Positions 45,871 through 54,463 of a stretch of 64,000 nucleotides of DNA are shown piece after piece; the stretch's first letter is position 1; the number at the start of each line of letters is the position of its first letter. The stretch comes from CAYOEV01 sp964403075. Lineage in GTDB: Bacteria > Bacteroidota > Bacteroidia > Cytophagales > Cyclobacteriaceae. The stretch covers positions 19,390 to 83,389 of the forward strand of contig CAYOEV010000009.1 in assembly GCA_964403075.1 (NCBI GenBank), in the 5' to 3' direction. The position numbers were made by a program, and so were the translations under genes. The notes under the pieces are model-generated. The model did not search any database. It saw only the letters and a list, made by a program, of their open reading frames with translations, and had not been told where the DNA came from.

Positions 45871-46206
45871 ATGTTTGACATGATGAAAATGATGGGCAAG
45901 GTAAAAGAAGCCCAGGAGGAAATAAAAAAGGCACAGGCAGAACTCCACCACATTACCGCCTTTGCTAGCACCGGTGGAGATTTGGTAACAGTAAAGGTCA
46001 ATGGTCACAAACAGGTGGTGGATATGAAAATTGATCCGTCCCTGCTAAATAAAGAGGAGGAAATCATGTTGAAGGATTTAATCATTGCTGCCACCAACAA
46101 GGCCCTGGAAGAAGTGAACGAGAAGGCACAGGCACATATGCAGCAGGCTACCCGGGGTCTCCTACCCGATATACCCGGATTTGATCTGGGCAACATGATG
46201 AGGTAA
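45871..46206 (+). CDS. YbaB/EbfC-family nucleoid-associated protein
   Basis: 111 residues. MFDMMKMMGKVKEAQEEIKKAQAEL is the N-terminal helix of the family. The core VTVKVNGHKQVVDMKIDPSLL and the second helix EIMLKDLIIAATNKALEEVNEKAQ follow, then a Gly/Met-rich tail (GLLPDIPGFDLGNMM). The proteins form dimers that bind DNA without much sequence preference. The family is usually beside dnaX-recR; here it follows the CHU_C gene by 6 bp and overlaps the glycosyltransferase start by one base. Confidence 0.93.
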   Translation: MFDMMKMMGKVKEAQEEIKKAQAELHHITAFASTGGDLVTVKVNGHKQVVDMKIDPSLLNKEEEIMLKDLIIAATNKALEEVNEKAQAHMQQATRGLLPDIPGFDLGNMMR

Positions 46207-47243
46207 TGAATGAAATAGCCATTGCAATATTGAATTATAATGGACGTCTTCATTTAGAAACCTTCTTGCCCACAGTCATTGAAAACGCCGGACCGGCCGA
46301 TGTGATCGTCATTGACAATGGGTCTACCGACGACTCGCTGGCCTACCTGAGCGCATCGTATCCGGAAATACAAATCATCGCACTGCCCAAGAACCTCGGG
46401 TTCGCAGGTGGTTACAACCAAGGATTACAGTTGGTACCTCACGATTTATTTTTTCTACTCAACAACGACGTAGCACTTACACCAAAGGTGGTTGAGACCC
46501 TGAAAAATTTTTTGGACCTTCATCCGGAAGTGGCTGCCTGTCAGCCCAAAATCTTGTCCTGGCAAGAAAAGAATCTTTTTGATTACGCCGGTGCTGCAGG
46601 CGGTTTTTTGGATATACTGGGATATCCTTTTTGTAGGGGACGAATATTTGATGAGATTGAAAAAGATCTGGGACAGTACGAAGACACCATGGCCGTTCAT
46701 TGGGTATCAGGCGCAGCGATGATGGTTCGATCAGAAGTTTTTCTGGCTGCGGGCGGATTTGATCCTTTATTTTTTGCCCATATGGAAGAAATAGATTTGT
46801 GTTGGCGGCTGCGCACGCGGGGGCATCAATTGATGGCGCGTTCATCGGCCACCGTATACCACCTCGGGGGCGGCACACTCAACCGCCAGTCACCCAGAAA
46901 AACCTTTCTAAATTTCAGGAATAGCTTGCTCTTGTTGGCAAAAAATCTTCCGTTAAAATCTATGGTATGGAAGATTCCCCTTCGTCTGCTTTTGGATGGG
47001 GCTGCAGCCATACTCTTGCTGAAGCAAAGCGGACCGGCACATGTCTGGGCGATTTGTCGTGCCCATCTCGACTTCTATCGGCTTTTTATTAAATACATGG
47101 GTAAGCGCTTTGTAAGAAGTGACCAAACCGGACCCAGATCGATTTTGTGGAATTATTTTGTCAAAAAGAATAAATCTTTTGAATCCATCAATAATACCAA
47201 ACGATATTCCTTCTCCTACGAAGCATCCGACGAAGATTTATGA
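46206..47243 (+). CDS. Family 2 glycosyltransferase
   Basis: 345 residues, GT-A fold. Start IAIAILNYNGRLHLETFLPTVI is the nucleotide-sugar strand. VIDNGSTDDSLAYL and FLLNNDVAL provide the metal-binding acidic residues (NND in place of DXD). The acceptor region is GAAMMVRSEVFLAAGGFDPLFFAHMEEIDLCWRLRTRGH, typical of rhamnosyl-type GT2 enzymes. The C-terminal third is hydrophobic and basic and may touch the membrane. Probably acts on cell-surface polysaccharide; sugar unknown. It overlaps YbaB by one base, and its 3' end overlaps the convergent PspC gene by 56 bp. Confidence 0.9.
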   Translation: MNEIAIAILNYNGRLHLETFLPTVIENAGPADVIVIDNGSTDDSLAYLSASYPEIQIIALPKNLGFAGGYNQGLQLVPHDLFFLLNNDVALTPKVVETLKNFLDLHPEVAACQPKILSWQEKNLFDYAGAAGGFLDILGYPFCRGRIFDEIEKDLGQYEDTMAVHWVSGAAMMVRSEVFLAAGGFDPLFFAHMEEIDLCWRLRTRGHQLMARSSATVYHLGGGTLNRQSPRKTFLNFRNSLLLLAKNLPLKSMVWKIPLRLLLDGAAAILLLKQSGPAHVWAICRAHLDFYRLFIKYMGKRFVRSDQTGPRSILWNYFVKKNKSFESINNTKRYSFSYEASDEDL

Positions 47244-47406
47244 TGAAGGCCAATGCCAAATAGACGATAACAGGCGATCCAAACGTTAGAAACGAGGAAT
47301 AAATGAAGAAAATGCGAATATCTGAAGTGGGTATACGCAGTGTTTCACCCAAGCGGGTGCAGACTCCAAAAGCTGATCTTTCGAAAAATTCTGTTATTTT
47401 ATCCAT
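47188..47406 (-). CDS. PspC-domain small membrane protein
   Basis: 72 residues. The PspC pattern is clear: GVCTRLGETLRIPTSDIRIFFIYSSFLTFGSPVIVYLALAFII with one or two membrane helices, then a basic tail (LRRMLRRRRN). In enterobacteria PspC senses envelope stress with PspB and PspA; here no other psp gene is near. The 3' end runs 56 bp into the end of the convergent glycosyltransferase gene, which leaves no room for a terminator between them. Confidence 0.8.
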   Translation of the reverse strand: MDKITEFFERSAFGVCTRLGETLRIPTSDIRIFFIYSSFLTFGSPVIVYLALAFIINLRRMLRRRRNIVWYY

Positions 47407-47539
47407 GTTTAGTACAAATATAAATTCTTATCACCGTGCGTAACTTAATCTGGGGTTGAGGATATACGTAATTCTTTAATTAATATTGCACAAACAATTC
47501 TCAGAACCAATAATATTATTGACTAAAATTTTATCACTG

Positions 47540-49327
47540 ATGAAAAACTTAACACTTGTCTTTGTTTTGACGGCGGCTTCAGTCATATCTGGGTGCTCGC
47601 TCCAGAACATGATCAAGGCGGCTCAGGACTCTAACCTTCAGGTAAACCCTAACCCACTTGAAGTTCATGGAGGTAAGGTGCCTCACAAAATCACTGCTGA
47701 GCTTCCGCCTAAAACCTTACCAAAAGGAAAGGTATTTACAATTTTCACCGTTTATCAATACAACAACAACGCAGATTCTGTTGCTGTTGGGGAGATCGAA
47801 GTCAACGCAGACGACTACCCCAACGCCAAAGATCAAGTAACGCCTGTAGACAAAGACTTTACTTTCGACTACGGAGATGGAATGAACCCGGGAACTTTGC
47901 AACTTTATGGTAAAGCCACCAACCCTAAAAATGGAAAAAGCCAAACGAGTGATGTGCTTTCAGTGGTGCAGGGTCTCATACTTACTTCTTTAATGATAGA
48001 AGACGTGGCTTACCCTGCTTATGCAGACCACGACTATACACCAAGGGATGAATACACTCCGGTAAACATCGATTTTTATTTTGAGCAAGGTAGATCAGTG
48101 GTTAAGTCATCATTGAACACCGACGGAATGTCGAACAGCAAAAAGCGTGAACAAATGTCTGCATTCATTGCTGAGAAGAATGTCACCAAAACGGTAACTA
48201 TCACCGGTACGCACTCGCCTGAAGGTACTGAAACTGTCAATTCTGCATTGGCACCTGAGCGCGCGCAAGCCATCGAAGATATTTACCGCAGGAACATGAG
48301 CCGTTACGATTATAAAGGTCAGGCAGATTCAATTGAATTCATCCAGAAGCCGATCATTCAGGATTGGTCTGGATTCAAAGCCGCGCTGAGCAACTATGAC
48401 GGTGTATCTGCTGACGTAAAGTCGCAAATGATGCAAATTGTAAATGGAGCCGGCACTTTCGAAGAAAAAGAAGATGCCTTGCAGGATGTTGAAGGTTACA
48501 AGAAAGTATTTGATGACGTATATCCTGGATTGCGATCTGCCAAAACGGAAATTTTGAAATTAATTGAGAAAAAATCTCCCGCCGAAATAGCTGTATTAGC
48601 CAAGCAGGTAGTTAATGGAGAGGCTCCGGCAGACACGCTCTCCACTGAGGAAATGATGTTCGCAGCGGCCCAAACACCTTCTCTGGAAGAAAAAGAATCT
48701 ATTTACAAAGCGGTCATAGACAAAGACGGTAACTGGGCTGCACATAACAATTTGGGCGCCACATACATTGAGATGGCCATGCGTGGCGATGCCAGCAAGT
48801 TGGACGCCGCGTTGACACAATTGGAAATTGCCAAAAATAAGGAGTCAGGTGCCGCAGAAATTTCTTTAAACATGGCATCTATCTATGTGATGCAGGGCGA
48901 TGATGATCAGGCTTACGACGCAGCCAGCGCTGTGGGGGGATCTAATGCATTAAATTCAAAAGCCAATAGCATCAAAGGTACCATCGAAGCGAAACGTGGT
49001 GATTATGAGTCTGCAGAGGCTTCTTTAAATGCTGCCGAAGGTGATGCCAAGACCTCCACGAATAAAGGCTTGGTGTACCTGCTAACAAAAGATTATGAGC
49101 AGGCTGGCACTGCCTTGGAAGATGCTGGTAACAATGCCGAAGATGACAGTGACCTCGCTAAGATCAATTATTTGTTGGCAGTAAACGCTGCCCGACAGGA
49201 AAATGCTGAGCAGGTAACCCAATATTTGAAGGCGTCTGTTGGTAAAGATGCCAGTTATAAAGAAAAGGCACTCAATGATCTTGAGTTTAGAAATGTTGTT
49301 GACGCACGAGACGCTGCAGTTAACTAA
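47540..49327 (+). CDS. OmpA-like/TPR lipoprotein
   Basis: 595 residues from ATG at 47540, which gives a lipoprotein signal (SVISGCS, Cys19); an 18-codon upstream extension is unlikely. The N-terminal half is beta-rich. The middle contains an OmpA-like stretch: VNIDFYFEQGRSVVKSS, then ITGTHSPEGTETVNSALAPERAQAIEDIY (about 175-265), the pattern that carries peptidoglycan-binding residues in OmpA proteins. From about 390 the sequence becomes Ala/Glu-rich TPR-like helices (AAHNNLGATYIEMAMRGD, KANSIKGTIEAKRGDYESAEASL). It probably ties the outer membrane to the wall or organises an envelope complex. It is monocistronic, ending in a terminator. Confidence 0.78.
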   Translation: MKNLTLVFVLTAASVISGCSLQNMIKAAQDSNLQVNPNPLEVHGGKVPHKITAELPPKTLPKGKVFTIFTVYQYNNNADSVAVGEIEVNADDYPNAKDQVTPVDKDFTFDYGDGMNPGTLQLYGKATNPKNGKSQTSDVLSVVQGLILTSLMIEDVAYPAYADHDYTPRDEYTPVNIDFYFEQGRSVVKSSLNTDGMSNSKKREQMSAFIAEKNVTKTVTITGTHSPEGTETVNSALAPERAQAIEDIYRRNMSRYDYKGQADSIEFIQKPIIQDWSGFKAALSNYDGVSADVKSQMMQIVNGAGTFEEKEDALQDVEGYKKVFDDVYPGLRSAKTEILKLIEKKSPAEIAVLAKQVVNGEAPADTLSTEEMMFAAAQTPSLEEKESIYKAVIDKDGNWAAHNNLGATYIEMAMRGDASKLDAALTQLEIAKNKESGAAEISLNMASIYVMQGDDDQAYDAASAVGGSNALNSKANSIKGTIEAKRGDYESAEASLNAAEGDAKTSTNKGLVYLLTKDYEQAGTALEDAGNNAEDDSDLAKINYLLAVNAARQENAEQVTQYLKASVGKDASYKEKALNDLEFRNVVDARDAAVN

Positions 49328-49356
49328 ACGAAAGATTCAATTAAGTTTTTCAAAAA

Positions 49357-49381
49357 GCTCTCCCAAAGGGAGGGCTTTTTT
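49357..49381 (+). terminator. Intrinsic terminator after the OmpA/TPR lipoprotein gene
   Basis: GCTCTCCC/GGGAGGGC stem (one T-G pair), AAA loop, six Ts, extended by A-T pairs upstream. Confidence 0.92.
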
Positions 49382-49428
49382 GTTGACATGAATCCACTAT
49401 TTTAGCATTATTCAAACAAAGCGCATAC

Positions 49429-50406
49429 ATGAGAGAAATTCAATTCCGAGAAGCCCTTCGAGAGGCGATGAACGAAGAAATGAGAAAAGACGACCAAGTA
49501 TTTTTGATAGGTGAAGAAGTGGCTGAGTATAACGGTGCCTACAAGGTCAGTTTGGGCATGTTGGATGAATTCGGACCTGAACGTATCATTGACACGCCCA
49601 TTGCAGAACTGGGTTTTACGGGGTTAGGCATTGGTGCGGCCATGAACGGCCTGCGCCCCATTGTAGAGTTCATGACTTTTAATTTTTCACTGGTAGCCAT
49701 CGATCAGATTATCAACGGTGCAGCCAAAATGATGTCCATGTCGGGTGGACAATTCAATGTACCCATCGTATTTCGAGGGCCCACTGGAAATGCGGGACAG
49801 TTGAGCTCTCAGCATTCGCAAAATTTTGAAAACTGGTATGCCAACACACCTGGACTAAAGGTTGTTGTTCCCTCAGATCCATATGATGCCAAAGGGCTAC
49901 TAAAATCTGCCATTCGTGATGACGACCCAACCATTTTCATGGAGTCGGAGCTGATGTACGGTGACAAGGGCGAAGTGCCAGAAGAAGAATACCTGTTGGA
50001 ACTGGGGCAGGCGGCCATCAAAAGGCATGGTAGCGATGTCACCCTCGTTTCGTTCGGCAAGATGATGAAAGTGGCCAGGGAAGCTGCTGAACAAATGGCC
50101 AAAAACGGTACGGAAGTGGAAGTCATTGACCTGCGGACGGTCCGGCCCATTGACTATCGGACCATTGTAGCATCTGTTAAAAAGACCAACCGCCTGGTTA
50201 TCGTAGAAGAGGCATGGCCTTTGGCTTCCATCTCTTCTGAGATCAGTCATCACGTACAGCAACATGCTTTTGATTATTTAGATGCGCCCGTTACCCGGGT
50301 GAATAGCGCCGACGTACCGGTTCCCTACGCTCCCACCTTATTAGAAGAAGTAATTCCCAACGTTGCGCGAACAATTGAGGCCATGAAGGCTGTTACTTAT
50401 CAGTAA
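49429..50406 (+). CDS. pdhB: Pyruvate dehydrogenase E1 component, beta subunit
   Basis: 325 residues. It forms the E1 heterotetramer that decarboxylates pyruvate with thiamine diphosphate. Motifs are FLIGEEVAEYNGAYKVSLGML, DTPIAELGFTGLGIGAAMNG, VEFMTFNFSLVAIDQIINGAAKM and the C-terminal VEVIDLRTVRPIDYRTIVASVKKTNRLVIVEE. The alpha subunit and E2/E3 are not in the window. Branched-chain E1 beta is similar, but the context gives no support for it. One-base overlap (TAATGA) with crtI suggests that carotenoid genes ride on this promoter. Confidence 0.92.
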   Translation: MREIQFREALREAMNEEMRKDDQVFLIGEEVAEYNGAYKVSLGMLDEFGPERIIDTPIAELGFTGLGIGAAMNGLRPIVEFMTFNFSLVAIDQIINGAAKMMSMSGGQFNVPIVFRGPTGNAGQLSSQHSQNFENWYANTPGLKVVVPSDPYDAKGLLKSAIRDDDPTIFMESELMYGDKGEVPEEEYLLELGQAAIKRHGSDVTLVSFGKMMKVAREAAEQMAKNGTEVEVIDLRTVRPIDYRTIVASVKKTNRLVIVEEAWPLASISSEISHHVQQHAFDYLDAPVTRVNSADVPVPYAPTLLEEVIPNVARTIEAMKAVTYQ

Positions 50407-51872
50407 TGAAAAAAGTAACAGTTATCGGCGGTGGCTTTGCGGGTCTTTCCGCTGCCGCACTTATCGCCAAAAAAGGTCACCAGGTAGAACTTCTGGAAAA
50501 AAATGACCAATTGGGGGGCCGGGCACGCCAATTCAAAGCAGAAGGTTTCACCTTTGATATGGGGCCCTCCTGGTATTGGATGCCGGACGTTTTTGAAAGA
50601 TATTTCGGCTACTTTGACAAGCAAGCCGCTGATTTTTACGACCTGAAACTATTGGACCCTGCCTTCCGTGTATTTTTCGATTCGGAGGTGGTGAATATTC
50701 CGGGGCATTTGTCGGGTGTCCGAGACGTTTTTGAGACTTACGAAAAAGATGGGGCTAAAAAACTGGATAAATTTTTCAAGGAGGCCAAATTCAAATACGA
50801 TGTAGGCGTACATGACATCATTTACCGACAGCCAAACGGATTGAAGCCTTTCCTGGATTGGAAAATCATCACCTCTGCCATGCGGCTGCAGATGTTTAAA
50901 TCGATACATGCGCACATTCGCAATTATTTTAAACATCCCATATTACAGCAGCTGCTGGAATTTCCAGTCCTCTTTTTAGGCGCTGATCCTAAAAACACTC
51001 CCGCACTTTACAGCCTCATGTCCTACGCTGGCTACGCCCTGGGCACCTGGTACCCGATGGGTGGTATGCATAAAATCATCGAAGGCTTTGCGCAAATTGC
51101 CAAAGATCAAGGCGTTTCATTTCATACCAATCAGGAAGTAGACAGCGTCTCACCAAAAAAAGGTCACCTAAGTTTTCAGGTCAAAGGTCATCAACACCAT
51201 TGCGACGCCATGGTGGCCGCCTGTGATTACCACCATTTCGATACCCAAATGGTGGACAAGCCCTACCAACAATACAGGCCTTCCTACTGGGACAGTCGTG
51301 CCATGGCACCGACCTCTCTCTTATTTTACCTCGGGCACAAAGGAAAAATTGATCATCTGGCACATCATAATCTCTTTTTTGATGCCGACTTTGATGTGCA
51401 CTCTCAGGCCATTTACGACACCAAAAGCTGGCCAGAAAACCCACTCTTTTACCTTTGCTGCCCCTCAAAAACAGACCCTAGTGTAGCTCCGGAAGGTCAT
51501 GAAAATTTGTTTGTGCTCATCCCACTGGCCGCGGGAATAGCTGATACCCCGGAGCGAAAGGAACATTATTTTAATTTGGTAGCGGATAGAATTTTACATC
51601 GCGTGGGGATCGACATAAGAACAAATCTGGTTTACAGACGTGATTATGCAACTGCTAATTTTGAGTCAGATTACCATGCTTTCAAGGGGAACGCCTATGG
51701 ATTGGCCAACACCTTGAGGCAGACTGCTTTTTTGAAGCCTAGCATGAAACACAAGAAGATAGACAACCTTTTCTTCTCGGGACAGTTGACGGTGCCAGGG
51801 CCGGGCATGCCCCCTTCCATTGTTTCCGGTGAATTGGCTGCAAACTATGTTTTAGATTATCTTGCGAACTAG
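50406..51872 (+). CDS. crtI: Phytoene desaturase
   Basis: 488 residues. N-terminal FAD dinucleotide fold VTVIGGGFAGLSAAALIAKKGHQVELLEKNDQLGGRARQF, followed by GFTFDMGPSWYWMP. C-terminal flavoprotein-desaturase motif FFSGQLTVPGPGMPPSIVSGELAA. It desaturates phytoene to lycopene (four steps in the CrtI type). Together with crtB immediately downstream this is the standard CrtI/CrtB pair. Its start overlaps the pdhB stop by one base. Confidence 0.95.
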   Translation: MKKVTVIGGGFAGLSAAALIAKKGHQVELLEKNDQLGGRARQFKAEGFTFDMGPSWYWMPDVFERYFGYFDKQAADFYDLKLLDPAFRVFFDSEVVNIPGHLSGVRDVFETYEKDGAKKLDKFFKEAKFKYDVGVHDIIYRQPNGLKPFLDWKIITSAMRLQMFKSIHAHIRNYFKHPILQQLLEFPVLFLGADPKNTPALYSLMSYAGYALGTWYPMGGMHKIIEGFAQIAKDQGVSFHTNQEVDSVSPKKGHLSFQVKGHQHHCDAMVAACDYHHFDTQMVDKPYQQYRPSYWDSRAMAPTSLLFYLGHKGKIDHLAHHNLFFDADFDVHSQAIYDTKSWPENPLFYLCCPSKTDPSVAPEGHENLFVLIPLAAGIADTPERKEHYFNLVADRILHRVGIDIRTNLVYRRDYATANFESDYHAFKGNAYGLANTLRQTAFLKPSMKHKKIDNLFFSGQLTVPGPGMPPSIVSGELAANYVLDYLAN

Positions 51873-51873
51873 T

Positions 51874-52710
51874 ATGAAAGTACTTTACGATTCGGTTTGC
51901 GAAAAGTGTAGCAAAATTACGACACGTAGTTACAGCACGAGTTTTTCATTGGGTATTAAATTGTTGCATCCCACTTTGAGGCCCTCTATATACAACATCT
52001 ATGGTTTTGTGCGATTTGCTGATGAAATTGTAGACACATTCCATGATTATCCTAAAAAGCAGTTGTTAGACCGCTTCAAGGCCGATACCTACCAAGCGAT
52101 TGACGAACAAATTAGTTTGAACCCTATTTTACACTCCTTTCAGACGGTGGTTAACACCTATAATATTGAGCGTCCATTAATTGATGCCTTTTTACACAGT
52201 ATGTACATGGACCTGGATACATTTACACACACCAGAGCCTCTTATGAGGAGTACATCCTTGGTTCTGCCGAAGTAGTGGGTCTTATGTGCCTGCGGGTAT
52301 TTACCGACGGTGACGAGGCCGAATACCAAAAATTGAAACCGGCCGCGCAAAAACTTGGTGCCGCATTCCAGAAAGTCAATTTCTTACGCGACATGAGACA
52401 CGATGTAGAAGGATTAGGTCGTTGCTACTTTCCACATGTCGATTTTAGTCGCCTGTCTGAAGCCGATAAACGATCCATCGAGAAAGAGATCAACGAAGAT
52501 TTTGATGAAGCGCTGCGGGGGATTCAACAATTGCCAAATAAGGCTAAATTTGGCGTATACTTGGCTTACAAATATTACAAGAAGTTATTTCGAAAGATTT
52601 GTACCTCCAGCACAGAAAAAATAAAAAGCGAGCGAATCAGGATAAGCAACCCACGGAAATTCTTTATCCTCTTCAAAAGCTACGTCCGCTACAATCTGCA
52701 AATGTTGTAA
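51874..52710 (+). CDS. crtB: Phytoene synthase
   Basis: 278 residues from ATG at 51874, one base after the crtI stop. It condenses two geranylgeranyl diphosphates. The two aspartate-rich motifs that bind the diphosphates through Mg2+ are visible: RFADEIVDTFHD near residue 49 and NFLRDMRHDVEGLGRCYFP near 170. SYSTSFSLGIKLL precedes the first. The last 112 bases could overlap the next reading frame. Confidence 0.95.
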   Translation: MKVLYDSVCEKCSKITTRSYSTSFSLGIKLLHPTLRPSIYNIYGFVRFADEIVDTFHDYPKKQLLDRFKADTYQAIDEQISLNPILHSFQTVVNTYNIERPLIDAFLHSMYMDLDTFTHTRASYEEYILGSAEVVGLMCLRVFTDGDEAEYQKLKPAAQKLGAAFQKVNFLRDMRHDVEGLGRCYFPHVDFSRLSEADKRSIEKEINEDFDEALRGIQQLPNKAKFGVYLAYKYYKKLFRKICTSSTEKIKSERIRISNPRKFFILFKSYVRYNLQML

Positions 52711-53189
52711 CGTTTCTTCTGTTGCTCATGTCAAGCCGGTTATGTGCACAGGAAAGTAACTATCGTTCTATGTACATACATGCGGCCAAAAGCAGCGAGG
52801 CCACAGAACAGCTGTTTTTTAGGCTCTCACGCATCAAAAAGCCCAATGCCATTGAACAGGCCTACCTGGGTTCTACTTATTTTTTCAAAGCTGCACACAG
52901 TTACAATCCTATACACAAGTTCCAATATTTCAATAAGGGCAAAGACTTCATGGATCGAGCGGTGAGGCAAAAGCCTGACAACACAGAAATTCGATTCTTG
53001 CGCTTGGCGGCACAAATGGAATGCCCTTCATTCTTGGGCTACACCCATCACATTTCACAAGACAAAGCCAGAGTCCTGGCAGGTATCGGGCTGCTAGAGG
53101 ATGATCAACTTAAAAGTATGATATGTAATTATCTGCTGCGAAGTGATCGACTGAGCGACAGGGAAAAGAAACCGTTGCGCACCCTATGA
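52599..53189 (+). CDS. Unknown exported protein between crtB and plug
   Basis: The frame is open from an ATG at 52599 (196 residues), but that start lies 112 bp inside crtB. A signal-peptide-like stretch (NVVTFLLLLMSSRLCAQ) at residues 35-51 suggests a start nearer 52700, where no ATG lies in the correct place; a TTG at 52722 or an ATG at 52728 would leave a very short leader. The mature part is helical (TEQLFFRLSRIKKPNAIEQAYLG, KDFMDRAVRQKPDNTEIRFLRLAAQME) with TPR-like character. No family recognised. ATGA overlap with the plug gene couples the two. End is certain, start is not. Confidence 0.68.
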   Translation: MYLQHRKNKKRANQDKQPTEILYPLQKLRPLQSANVVTFLLLLMSSRLCAQESNYRSMYIHAAKSSEATEQLFFRLSRIKKPNAIEQAYLGSTYFFKAAHSYNPIHKFQYFNKGKDFMDRAVRQKPDNTEIRFLRLAAQMECPSFLGYTHHISQDKARVLAGIGLLEDDQLKSMICNYLLRSDRLSDREKKPLRTL

Positions 53190-54457
53190 AGTGGCCACTG
53201 ATCCCATTGATGCTAGCATTTTGTACCACGTGCGTACCCCTCGGCACTACCACGCCATCCACCCAACGGGCACCCAAGCCAATTCAATATGACGATGTAG
53301 ACTATGAGAAACAAGTAGGCCTGGTCTGGATCAATTTTAACAGGCCTCTGATTCGGCTAAGTGAGGGGTTTAACATTCAAACCTCCTTTGATTTGTTTGC
53401 CACCGAATTTGAAAATCTACAGGCACGATTGATACACTGCAACCGAGACTGGACACCCTCCGTGCTGCCTGAAATGGACTATTTGGAAGGCTTCAATCAA
53501 CTTGAACCGAAATCTTTCACATATTCTGTGAATACACAAAGACCTTACATTCAGTACCTGCTGGACGTCCCCTGTCCGAAACTTACCGGTAATTATGTTT
53601 TGGCCGTACACCGGCGCAACGATCCGAGTGATTTGCTATTTACCAGACGCTTCATCGTGCATTCAGACGAAGTAGAACTCAACGGAGAAATCCGGACGCC
53701 CCCCGCTTCCCGATTAAAGCGTAGCCATCAGCAGGTTGATTTTGAAATGCGGTATGGTCGTCTCAACAGCCCAAACCCGGCGGTAGATTTTTATGCGGTT
53801 ATCGTTCAGAACACTGATTTCCGACGTGCCATTTATGGCCTGGCCCCTACCCAAATTCGACCGGATAACCGGCAGATGGTCTGGAAATACTTCAACAGCG
53901 AACATGTATTTCCAGGCTGGAATCAGTTTCGTTTTGCTGATCTCACCTCGCTCACCGTTCGCGGTTTCAACATACGAGAAATAAGAAGTACGGCGGATGG
54001 CATGGCTGCCGACCTACTCACAGACAAATCCAAAGGCAAAGCCGGCTACACACAGCTGATCAATGACCGCAATGGGAATTTTTTACCAGTCAATAAAGAC
54101 CGCGGTGAAACTCAAGCAGAGGCTGCGTATGTACGGGCAAATTTTGAGCTGTTCAGCGAACGACCCATCGGGGACGTATTTGTGATGGGGCGTTTCAACC
54201 ATTGGCAAAAAAATAGGCAGAATCTCATGCAGTACGATGCGGCTACCCAGACCTACCAATGGCAAACCCAATTGAAGCAAGGTATTTATGACTATCGCTA
54301 CGAGGTAGTTACAGACAGTCTACCCGTTTGGCATTTGGAAGGATCCCATTTTCAAGCTGAAAACCGTTACGACGTGATCATCTATTACCGCAATCCACAA
54401 AATCCGTACGATGAAGTGGTGGGTCGTTTAACGCTCAACAGCGCCAGCTTTTTTTAA
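53186..54457 (+). CDS. T9SS Plug-like protein (DUF5103 family)
   Basis: 423 residues with an export signal containing cysteines (LAFCTTC), perhaps a lipoprotein. The first domain matches DUF5103, now T9SS_plug_1st: INFNRPLIRLSEGFNIQTSFDLF, then RLIHCNRDWTPSVLPEMDYLEGFN and LTGNYVLAVHRRNDPSDLLFTRRFIV. Later NTDFRRAIYGLAPTQI and IYDYRYEV follow. In Flavobacterium the Plug protein closes the SprA translocon of the type IX secretion system at the outer membrane. T9SS cargo in this window (14229 and 44268) fits. It is coupled by ATGA to the unknown gene upstream. Recognition is from memory of the family pattern. Confidence 0.82.
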   Translation: MKWPLIPLMLAFCTTCVPLGTTTPSTQRAPKPIQYDDVDYEKQVGLVWINFNRPLIRLSEGFNIQTSFDLFATEFENLQARLIHCNRDWTPSVLPEMDYLEGFNQLEPKSFTYSVNTQRPYIQYLLDVPCPKLTGNYVLAVHRRNDPSDLLFTRRFIVHSDEVELNGEIRTPPASRLKRSHQQVDFEMRYGRLNSPNPAVDFYAVIVQNTDFRRAIYGLAPTQIRPDNRQMVWKYFNSEHVFPGWNQFRFADLTSLTVRGFNIREIRSTADGMAADLLTDKSKGKAGYTQLINDRNGNFLPVNKDRGETQAEAAYVRANFELFSERPIGDVFVMGRFNHWQKNRQNLMQYDAATQTYQWQTQLKQGIYDYRYEVVTDSLPVWHLEGSHFQAENRYDVIIYYRNPQNPYDEVVGRLTLNSASFF

Positions 54458-54463
54458 TAGATG

